From the NCBI GenBank assembly GCA_038236905.1, contig JBBRZG010000183.1:1-6590 (forward strand): DNA of 6,590 nucleotides. Direction: 5' to 3'. Below the pieces are notes generated by a model that made no database searches, was not told where the DNA came from, and saw only the letters and a program-made list of their open reading frames with translations. Within the stretch, counting starts at the first letter, position 1; each line of letters starts with the position of its first letter. The position numbers and the translations under genes were made by a program. The DNA comes from UKL13-2 sp038236905. Lineage in GTDB: Bacteria; Pseudomonadota; Gammaproteobacteria; Burkholderiales; Usitatibacteraceae. Positions 1 through 4,942 of the stretch are shown here, piece by piece.

Positions 1-1334
1 AACTTGAAGAATCCGAAAATCAGACCCGTAGCCAACGCCGTAACAGCCGTGCTGGTGCGGAAGCGGAGCGCGAGCGCATCATGGAAATAACAGCCATGGG
101 AAAACGCTTCAACCAAGAGCGATTGGCGAATCAATTCATTGAAAGCGGCGCGACCGTTCAAGACTTTCAATCGGAGACGCTAGCCCAGATGGCGAGAACG
201 CCACAACGCGCAATCGCGGGTAGCGCTGACCTTGATCTATCCAGCGGCGAAATCCGCAGTTTCTCGATGGTTCGAGCCATTCAGGCCATTGTGAAAAATG
301 ATTGGTCGGACGCCGGTTTCGAGCGCGAGTGCTCGCGAACCGTTGCCCGTAAACTCGGAAAAGAGACGCAGGGATTCTTTATCCCGGCGGACGTGCTGAC
401 TCGTGGACAATGGGGATCCCGCGCACCCTACCAAGTGGGCACACCAACACAAGGCGGTAACCTAGTCCAGACGCAGCTTTTGGCGAGTAACTTCATTGAT
501 GCGCTGCGAAACACGGCGCAGGTGATTCAAGCGGGTGCAACGATTTTGCCGGGCTTGGTTGGTAAGGTAGACGTGCCACGCCGCAGCACGACAACCAATT
601 CTTACTGGGTTGCAGAATCGGGCGCGGTCACAGAAGCGGAGGCCACGTTCGACAAGGTTTCGTTATCGCCAAAAACGGTTGGTGCATTGTCAAAAATGAG
701 TCGCCTTGCCCTCATGCAAACCACGCCCGCTATTGAGCAGATTACGCGGGACGATTTGCTTCAACAGCTGGGGCTTGCAATTGATCTGGCGGCAATGAGC
801 GGAACGGGTTCAGGCGGCCAGCCACTGGGCATCGTAAACACAGCCGGAATCGGTTCAGTAGTCGGCGGCGTAAACGGCGCTAACGTGACGTTTGACAATT
901 TAATTGCACTGGAAACAGCGCTATCGAATTCAAACGCACCTTGGGCCACCAGAGGTTACATGATGAACTCGAAAACGGTCGGCACACTAAAAACGCTGAA
1001 GTCGAGCACGGGTGCATACCTTTGGACTTCGAACTCGAACGGCCAGCGGTCAGGAACCCCGCCAGACTTCAACGGTTATCCGGTCGGCGTGACAAACCAA
1101 GTGAGATCAAACCTCACGAAAGGTTCATCGTCGGGTATCTGTTCGGAGATTGTGTTCGGCGCTTGGGGCGAATTGCTTATCGGTGAATGGGGTGTGCTCG
1201 AAATCTTGGTCAATCCCTACGATTCGACGGGCTTCACAAGCGGTGATGTGCTTATCCGGGCATTGCAGACCTTAGATATTCAAGTGAGGCATGCCGCATC
1301 GTTCGCCGTTCAATCGGACGCACTGACGCCATAA
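1..1334 (+). CDS. HK97-type phage major capsid protein, 3' part; probable prohead protease-capsid fusion
   Basis: This encodes the structural shell protein of a tailed-phage-type head. The frame is open to the window edge (first full codon at 3) with no start codon before ATG 81. No Shine-Dalgarno sequence sits at usable spacing before 81, so I treat 81 as internal. The 26 codons before it are Arg/Glu/Ala-rich and run into ERERIMEITAMG, a linker type I associate with ClpP/S49-like protease-capsid fusions, where the protease cuts the scaffold-like delta region. Numbered from ATG 81, residues 1-110 look like the delta/linker region. The HK97 fold seems to begin near GGNLV (125-129) and continues with ILPGLVGKVDVPR (155-167), SYWVAESGAVTEAEATF (174-190), the spine-helix stretch and SGTGSGGQPLGI (240-251). 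The C-terminal part includes IVFGAWGELLIGEWG (357-371). The TAA at 1332-1334 ends it normally. The capsid assignment is firm; the fused protease is inferred because it lies off the window. Confidence 0.9.
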   Translation, partial: LEESENQTRSQRRNSRAGAEAERERIMEITAMGKRFNQERLANQFIESGATVQDFQSETLAQMARTPQRAIAGSADLDLSSGEIRSFSMVRAIQAIVKNDWSDAGFERECSRTVARKLGKETQGFFIPADVLTRGQWGSRAPYQVGTPTQGGNLVQTQLLASNFIDALRNTAQVIQAGATILPGLVGKVDVPRRSTTTNSYWVAESGAVTEAEATFDKVSLSPKTVGALSKMSRLALMQTTPAIEQITRDDLLQQLGLAIDLAAMSGTGSGGQPLGIVNTAGIGSVVGGVNGANVTFDNLIALETALSNSNAPWATRGYMMNSKTVGTLKTLKSSTGAYLWTSNSNGQRSGTPPDFNGYPVGVTNQVRSNLTKGSSSGICSEIVFGAWGELLIGEWGVLEILVNPYDSTGFTSGDVLIRALQTLDIQVRHAASFAVQSDALTP

Positions 1335-1340
1335 GCGAAG

Positions 1341-1365
1341 CAGGGGCCGCATAGCGCGGTCCCTG
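1341..1365 (+). other. Hairpin directly after the capsid gene
   Basis: Bases 1341-1350 pair with 1356-1365 as a 10-bp GC-rich stem containing one G-U pair, around the loop ATAGC. It begins seven bases after the capsid stop codon. No run of T follows, so it is not a classical intrinsic terminator. It may stabilise the 3' end of the abundant capsid message or attenuate read-through into the next gene, whose start lies 13 bases beyond the stem. Confidence 0.5.
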
Positions 1366-1377
1366 ACGTGAAACGTG

Positions 1378-1758
1378 ATGCAAACCATCAAAACATTTTT
1401 AGAGGATGCACCAGTCGGGCGCAAGTTGTCTGCACTTTCGCTTTACATTATTGCGCTCGCGCATCGCGAACCATTGACGGCGCGAGAGCTTGCGCAGCGG
1501 CTAGGACTCGATGTAATTTTGGTCGCGAAAAAATGCCATGCGTTGAAAGAGGCCGGACACTTATTTATTGCCGGCCAATTAGTTGCACCGCCGGCGAAAC
1601 GACCGATCGCGCAGTATTCGAGCAAGGAAAACAATGCGGCTTCGGTTGCGCATAACGCGCAATGGCTGACGCGAATTAAATTTGGGGAATCAGGCGAAGC
1701 GGTCCCCGTTCTACGACTACCGCCGCCTCTGGATAAGCCGGGAGTGCCAGTTCCATAA
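1378..1758 (+). CDS. Small winged helix-turn-helix protein of the phage element
   Basis: This is a 126-residue protein of unknown specific role, probably DNA-binding. Residues 32-64 read as a helix-turn-helix plus wing entry: PLTARELAQRLGLD, a turn, then VAKKCHALKEAGHLF, with the regular hydrophobic spacing of winged-helix repressors and MarR/ArsR-like folds. The N-terminal 30 residues are probably helical. The C-terminal third is Pro-rich and ends PPPLDKPGVPVP, without clear domain character. ATG 1378 is preferred; a GTG at 1375 immediately precedes it in frame, and no strong Shine-Dalgarno is seen for either, so translation may depend on read-through from the capsid gene 43 bases upstream. 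A second frame (1368-1655) overlaps it but shows no domain and is rejected. It lies between capsid and att site on the same strand, so it is probably co-transcribed late. It could regulate the element or be a cargo gene. Confidence 0.7.
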   Translation: MQTIKTFLEDAPVGRKLSALSLYIIALAHREPLTARELAQRLGLDVILVAKKCHALKEAGHLFIAGQLVAPPAKRPIAQYSSKENNAASVAHNAQWLTRIKFGESGEAVPVLRLPPPLDKPGVPVP

Positions 1759-1825
1759 AACCCCGTGCAGGTTGCAACATGATGGGTAAGGCCTACCTTT
1801 TGGCCCCCCGCGCGTGTGCAGTCAG

Positions 1826-1862
1826 AAAAGCCCCGTCACAGATCGTGATGGGGCTTTTTTTT
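1826..1862 (+). terminator. Strong Rho-independent terminator ending the phage gene block
   Basis: Bases 1826-1839 pair with 1845-1858 as a 14-bp stem with one G-U pair and the loop AGATC, followed by a run of eight T (1855-1862, partly within the stem). The A-tract on the left arm makes it potentially bidirectional. It closes the transcript carrying the capsid and winged-helix genes and isolates the element from the host tRNA fragment 94 bases downstream. Confidence 0.92.
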
Positions 1863-1955
1863 GTTCAATTTTTGGAGCGTTTCCGATGCGATTTTATTCG
1901 CTTGCTTGATGCGTCTTTTGGTGTATATTTGCGTGCTGGGAAGTCGTAGATGCCT

Positions 1956-2000
1956 CTGTTAATCCGCAGGTCCCTGGTTCGAGTCCAGGTCGGGGAGCCA
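1956..2000 (+). other. tRNA-Asn(GUU) 3' half: attR junction of the integrated element
   Basis: The stretch starts at the anticodon loop CTGTTAA (anticodon GTT at 1958-1960). It continues through the 3' anticodon strand TCCGC, the variable loop, a complete T arm (CTGG-TTCGAGT-CCAG) and the acceptor 3' strand TCGGGGA, and ends in GCCA. The matching 5' half is absent: the bases before the loop (TGCCT) cannot pair with TCCGC, and no TCCCCGA acceptor strand lies upstream. It therefore cannot fold into a tRNA. The break at the anticodon loop is where many tyrosine integrases cross over, so these 45 bases are probably the core direct repeat of the element. The match to the beta-proteobacterial tRNA-Asn gene is from memory of the family, not from a search. 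Confidence 0.85.
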
Positions 2001-2007
2001 GAATTTC

Positions 2008-2036
2008 AAAGCCTTGCAGCGATGCAGGGCTTTTTT
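2008..2036 (+). terminator. Native terminator of the host tRNA-Asn transcription unit
   Basis: An 11-bp stem (2008-2018 with 2023-2033, one G-U pair) is capped by the GNRA loop GCGA and followed by six T (2031-2036). It starts seven bases after the CCA end. That is where a chromosomal tRNA terminator is expected, which supports reading the DNA right of 2000 as host sequence. Confidence 0.9.
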
Positions 2037-2284
2037 GTTTCTGACGTTTGCGTCGTTCGGCTGTAATTCCGTCACGCGCTTTGCGACCACTGCGTCGTTC
2101 TTGGAAAACAGGTATCGCCATCAGCTTGTATGTTTCTTCCAGCACCTACGACTTATCTGATTCGCTGCCCTCGTCAGATCGGCCGGTGGCTGCGCGATTT
2201 GTTTGCAAGCCGCGCCCGACAAGGATACTGTCAGCTTTGCGCTGAGAAATGCAACGTCTAACCTCGAAACGGCAGGATCACCCT
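2037..2284 (+). other. Non-coding host stretch between the tRNA terminator and the cyclase gene
   Basis: I see no convincing gene. A 65-codon open frame at 2048-2245 has no Shine-Dalgarno or domain character. The only structure noted is a weak 6-bp inverted repeat (2155-2160 with 2174-2179, 13-base loop). The cyclase promoter is expected here, but no -35/-10 pair stands out. Confidence 0.5.
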
Positions 2285-3646
2285 ATGCAAAGCAATTCGT
2301 CAAAGATGATGTTGCCGGCACGTGTCGAACGGGAAATTGCCTTGGCGCATGACCGCAGCGAGACGGTCATCGGCTGGTTCCAGATGGGCGTGGTGGTCTT
2401 CTTTACGCTGTTTTATCTAGTGTCCCCGTCACCGGTAGATCACACACTCGATCCCAGGCTGGCGAGCATGCTCAGCCCTTGGATGAGCGCGGTGCTTGCT
2501 AAGCCGGTGCCATGGGCACTGTCACTCTATTTTTTTGCGACGGTAGTGAGGCTGGTTTGGAGTACGCGGCGCCGGCTGCCGCCGTGGTCGCTGGTCGTTT
2601 CGATCGTGCTGGATATGCTGCTGTTGATGGGCCTGATTTGGAGTTTTCATATTCAGTATCAGCAGCCGCCGGCCTTTTATCTGAAAGCGCCGACCTTGCT
2701 GTACGTTTTTATTTTCATTGCCCTGCGCGCGTTACGCTTTGAAGAGCGATACGTTTTAATCGCCGGTGTTGTTGCCGCTGCAGGCTGGCTAACGCTGGTC
2801 GCGTATGCCGCTATTTTCGACCACCGGCAGAATCTGGTGACGCACAATTACGTCGATTACATGAGTCAACCACTTATTTTGTGGGGGGCGGAAATTGACA
2901 AGATCGTCACCATGCTGATGGTGAGCCTGCTGCTATTTCTCGCCATCCGCAATGCGCGTCATGTGATGGTGCGCGCTCTTGCCGAGGGCGAGGCTGCGCA
3001 CGACCTGAAACGATTCTTTGCTCGCGATGTGGCCGAATACATCACCGCGGCCGACGAACGGATTCAGCCGGGTAGCGGGCGCATTTGCGAGGCTGCCGTC
3101 ATGTTCCTAGACTTACGCGGCTTTACGGCGATATCGCGCATGCTGCCGCCCGATCAGACCGTGGCGGTGTTGGGCGACTATCAGGCGCGGATGGCGCCAA
3201 TCATTCGCCGACACGGCGGTTCTATCGACAAGTATCTGGGCGATGGCATCCTCGCCAGTTTTGGTGCCACGCGTGTATCACAGACCTATGCTGCCGATGC
3301 CCTCAATGCGGTTGATGAATTGATGGCTGAGGCGAATCAGTGGAGCAAGCAACGCGTATCGCAAGGTCTGCCCTCGGTGAATGTTGGCGCGGCGGTGGCC
3401 TCGGGCAGCCTGCTTTTCGGTGCGGTTGGCGACGCCACCCGGCTCGAATACACCGTGATCGGCGACGCCGTCAACCTAGCGGCCAAACTGGAGAAGCAAA
3501 CCAAGGTTGAGAAAGTCCGCTCCCTGACCGATGCGGCCACCTATGCACTGGCACGCCGGCAGGGATACGGCGTGGAAAAGGAATTGCGTCAGTCGTGCAA
3601 TGTCGGCGGTGTTGAGCTTCCCCTTGACTTGGCGGTCCTGGCGTAA
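2285..3646 (+). CDS. Class III adenylate cyclase with six-helix membrane domain
   Basis: This protein converts ATP to cyclic AMP and diphosphate at the inner membrane. It is 453 residues from ATG 2285, chosen because AGGA (2274-2277) lies seven bases upstream. An in-frame ATG at 2249 has no Shine-Dalgarno and follows an in-frame stop at 2243-2245. Six hydrophobic segments lie near residues 29-50, 75-92, 101-121, 134-150, 157-178 and 207-223. A short linker then leads to the cytosolic catalytic domain (about 265-440). Catalytic motifs seen: MFLDLRGFT with metal ligand Asp276; DKYLGDG with adenine-contacting Lys316 and metal ligand Asp320; YTVIGDAVNLAAKLEK with Thr390 at the purine-specifying position and Asn397. 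The Lys/Thr pair favours ATP over GTP. The usual transition-state Arg, four residues after that Asn, is Lys401. Class III domains act as dimers. The ligand of the membrane domain is unknown. It appears monocistronic, and no clear terminator follows it. Confidence 0.93.
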   Translation: MQSNSSKMMLPARVEREIALAHDRSETVIGWFQMGVVVFFTLFYLVSPSPVDHTLDPRLASMLSPWMSAVLAKPVPWALSLYFFATVVRLVWSTRRRLPPWSLVVSIVLDMLLLMGLIWSFHIQYQQPPAFYLKAPTLLYVFIFIALRALRFEERYVLIAGVVAAAGWLTLVAYAAIFDHRQNLVTHNYVDYMSQPLILWGAEIDKIVTMLMVSLLLFLAIRNARHVMVRALAEGEAAHDLKRFFARDVAEYITAADERIQPGSGRICEAAVMFLDLRGFTAISRMLPPDQTVAVLGDYQARMAPIIRRHGGSIDKYLGDGILASFGATRVSQTYAADALNAVDELMAEANQWSKQRVSQGLPSVNVGAAVASGSLLFGAVGDATRLEYTVIGDAVNLAAKLEKQTKVEKVRSLTDAATYALARRQGYGVEKELRQSCNVGGVELPLDLAVLA

Positions 3647-3711
3647 AGGCGACACGCCATTCCAAACTCAGTGGTGCGTAAGCTAGAATTTATGGAGTGA
3701 ATATTAAGGCT

Positions 3712-3729
3712 GAGTTTAACGAGCAAGAT
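3712..3729 (+). repeat. Copy 1 of an 18-bp motif (GAGyTTAACGAGCAAGAT)
   Basis: The motif reads GAGTTTAACGAGCAAGAT and recurs at 4872-4889 with one difference (T/C at the fourth base). This copy lies 89 bases upstream of the SRPBCC gene start. The other lies 53 bases upstream of the binding-protein start. The same strand and similar placement suggest a shared control element or related upstream DNA. Confidence 0.55.
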
Positions 3730-3818
3730 TTAAAGAGCGCGAATTGAAGGGATGATTCGATCAATGGTAGAACTCTATTTCTGTCGGACGTTTCAGACCA
3801 AGCCTTAAGGAATCGGAC

Positions 3819-4361
3819 ATGCTAAAAAATATCCTGATTGTTCTAGCAATAGCCATCGCGGCGTTCCTGATTTACGTATCAACGAAGCCCGACACTTTCA
3901 GTGTAGAGCGCTCCACCGTTATCAACGCCTCGGCCGACAAAGTGTTTCCATTGATCAATGACATGCCGGCGGCAATATCTTGGAATCCTTTTATCAAAAT
4001 CGACCCCAACGTAAAGGGTAGCTTTAGCGGTCCAGGTGCCGGGCCAGGTGCCAAGTACAGTTTCGTTGGTAACAACAATGTCGGAACCGGCAGCATCGAA
4101 ATCACCGCTTCCAGAGCCGACGAAAGCGTGAGCATGCGTCTTATCATGATTGAACCCATGGCGGCGGACAACGCGGTCAAATTTACGCTTATGCCCGAGG
4201 GTAACGCGACACGGGTAAGCTGGACGATGACCGGCCGTGTCCCTTATGTTGGAAAAATCATGCACATGATTATCAACATGGACAAAATGATCGGCGGCAA
4301 TTTCGCGACGGGTTTGGCGGATCTGAAAGTGATGGCGGAAAAGGTGGTTCCGGGTAAATAG
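3819..4361 (+). CDS. SRPBCC (START-like, polyketide cyclase/Bet v1 fold) family protein with N-terminal membrane anchor
   Basis: This is a 180-residue protein of a ligand-binding fold family; the substrate is unknown. Residues 4-20 (NILIVLAIAIAAFLIYV) form one transmembrane helix without a cleavage site, so the globular part is probably anchored and faces the periplasm. The remainder shows the SRPBCC pattern in order: FSVERSTVINASADKVFPLI (27-46) as strand 1 and first helix, ISWNPFIKID (53-62), FSGPGAGPGAKY (69-80), VGTGSIEI (88-95), then KFTL, TRVSWTMTG (131-139) and the long C-terminal helix MDKMIGGNFATGLADLK (154-170) lining the cavity. The length is normal for the family. ATG 3819 is preceded by TAAGGA (3806-3811) at seven bases. 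It stands alone: 172 bases separate it from the cyclase gene and nearly 600 from the next gene. No enzymatic role should be assumed. Confidence 0.88.
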   Translation: MLKNILIVLAIAIAAFLIYVSTKPDTFSVERSTVINASADKVFPLINDMPAAISWNPFIKIDPNVKGSFSGPGAGPGAKYSFVGNNNVGTGSIEITASRADESVSMRLIMIEPMAADNAVKFTLMPEGNATRVSWTMTGRVPYVGKIMHMIINMDKMIGGNFATGLADLKVMAEKVVPGK

Positions 4362-4381
4362 ACGATGTTAGTAAGCCTACC

Positions 4382-4414
4382 CGAAGCGCAAACGCTGCAA
4401 GCGAAGCCCAAACG
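4382..4414 (+). repeat. Pair of 13-bp direct repeats with 20-bp period
   Basis: CGAAGCGCAAACG (4382-4394) and CGAAGCCCAAACG (4402-4414) match at 12 of 13 bases. They start within 25 bases of the SRPBCC stop codon. The second copy also forms the left arm of a 6-bp stem with 4420-4425. No function can be assigned. Confidence 0.45.
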
Positions 4415-4428
4415 AATAACGTTTGTTC

Positions 4429-4453
4429 GGGGTCAAAATTACAGAATTCTGAC
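4429..4453. repeat. REP-like imperfect palindrome
   Basis: GGGG leads into GTCAAAATT (4432-4440), loop ACAG, then AATTCTGAC (4445-4453). The arms pair at 8 of 9 positions. From memory, short hairpins of the form GGGGTC...GACCCC are scattered in proteobacterial intergenic DNA and often associate with REP-type tyrosine transposases. The right-hand CCCC is missing here, so this would be a decayed or partial copy. No transposase gene is nearby. Confidence 0.4.
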
Positions 4454-4871
4454 TTAAAAATCATCATCAAGGCGTTCAATCACAATGCCAAACGCGCCAG
4501 ATATCCTTGCGCTGCGAGAAAACCGAACCCTACCGTTCATGAGCGTTTACAACCATAGATGCTTCGAAACGCCCGCCAATCAATGGGTTTAAATTTGTAT
4601 TTCTGCCTTGGACAAGGGAATGAAACTTCGGCGGGTGGTGCAAAATCATCCCGGAGTCGCTTAACTCGTCTCTGTGAGGCATTGAGCCGCGGTTCATTTC
4701 CGTGAGAATCCTGCCGATATACTGAAATTCGGCGTTCTATCAGGCGCTACAGAACCATTTTCTGGCGCTTTGCTCGAACCGGTCTTCTTCAACACCACAA
4801 CGTAAAATCCGCGATCCCGCATGCATTAAATAGGTGCACAAAATATGGCGAGTGTGGAATAGTACGTGCAG

Positions 4872-4889
4872 GAGCTTAACGAGCAAGAT
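4872..4889 (+). repeat. Copy 2 of the 18-bp motif (GAGyTTAACGAGCAAGAT)
   Basis: The motif reads GAGCTTAACGAGCAAGAT and differs by one base from 3712-3729. It ends inside the ATG (4888-4890) of a 13-codon mini-ORF and lies 53 bases before the binding-protein start. An AT-rich tract follows it directly. Confidence 0.55.
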
Positions 4890-4929
4890 GCAACAAAATA
4901 TTAAATTGGTTTTATTAACTTTTGGCTAA
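4888..4929 (+). CDS. Possible 13-residue leader peptide before the binding-protein gene
   Basis: The frame ATG 4888 to TAA 4927-4929 encodes MQQNIKLVLLTFG. Five of its 13 residues are Ile, Leu or Val (ATT, TTG, GTT, TTA, TTA), and it stops 13 bases before the start of a branched-chain-amino-acid-type binding protein. That recalls leader peptides used to sense these amino acids. The Shine-Dalgarno is poor: GGAG at 4871-4874 is 13 bases away, and only GAG at 4881-4883 is closer. No attenuator hairpin fits in the 13-base gap, so only translational coupling or stalling-type control would be possible. The composition may simply reflect AT-rich DNA. Speculative. Confidence 0.18.
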   Translation: MQQNIKLVLLTFG

Positions 4930-4942
4930 TTTCGGGGGAAAT

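Larger units (their letters stand above)
1..2000 (+). mobile_element. Right end of an integrated prophage or phage satellite
   Basis: The segment carries an HK97-type capsid gene, a small winged-helix gene and a strong terminator, and stops at an isolated tRNA-Asn 3' half (1956-2000). Beyond it lie a tRNA-type terminator and ordinary chromosomal genes. Tyrosine recombinases of phages and islands commonly recombine inside tRNA genes: one junction keeps a whole tRNA and the other gains only the duplicated 3' part. The polarity here (fragment 3' end pointing to host DNA) places the element to the left and the intact tRNA-Asn beyond its far end, outside the window. Integrase, replication and packaging genes are not visible. 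Nothing between capsid and att resembles tail, connector or lysis genes, so the element may be a deleted prophage or a tail-less satellite. The boundary is well supported; the class of element is inference. Confidence 0.75.
4362..4871 (+). other. Long intergenic region without a supported gene
   Basis: About 510 bases hold no open frame with both a ribosome site and protein-like composition. A 36-codon frame from ATG 4485 lacks any recognisable feature. Visible elements are a 20-base-period direct repeat (4382-4414), a 6-bp stem (4409-4414 with 4420-4425), a REP-like hairpin (4429-4453) and a distant 8-bp inverted repeat CGCCCGCC/GGCGGGTG. TATACT at 4718-4723 resembles a -10 box but has no fitting -35. 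The stretch could be a decayed gene or the remains of mobile sequence. Confidence 0.5.

Noticed and set aside
1368..1655. 95-codon frame overlapping the winged-helix gene
   Set aside because: It has no domain pattern and a Cys/Arg-rich composition typical of a shifted frame; the frame starting at 1378 carries the helix-turn-helix.
1914..1934. Promoter-like TTGCTT and TATATT before the tRNA fragment
   Set aside because: The -35 matches only three of six bases. The AT-rich stretch is more simply the arm of a phage attachment site, and it would transcribe only a tRNA fragment.
1780..1949. Short open frame from ATG 1780 across the phage terminator
   Set aside because: It reads through a strong intrinsic terminator stem and T-tract, has no ribosome site, and ends within the att flank.
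1956..2000. A functional tRNA-Asn gene
   Set aside because: Acceptor 5' strand, D arm and anticodon 5' strand are absent; the upstream bases do not pair with the 3' strands.
1894..2145. Minus-strand open frame of 83 codons containing PRPGLEPGTCGL
   Set aside because: It runs antisense through the tRNA-Asn fragment and the adjoining terminator. The PRPGLEPGT-type string is the familiar translation artefact of a tRNA T arm read backwards, not a protein family.
2048..2245. 65-codon frame before the cyclase gene
   Set aside because: It has no Shine-Dalgarno and no recognisable features, and it starts within the tail of the tRNA terminator region.
3648..3658. Small GGCG-ACA-CGCC hairpin after the cyclase stop as a terminator
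   Set aside because: The stem is only four pairs with no T-tract, too weak to call.
4273..4479. Minus-strand 68-codon frame over the SRPBCC gene end and REP-like hairpin
   Set aside because: It overlaps a supported gene and a palindrome, with no ribosome site or protein-like character.
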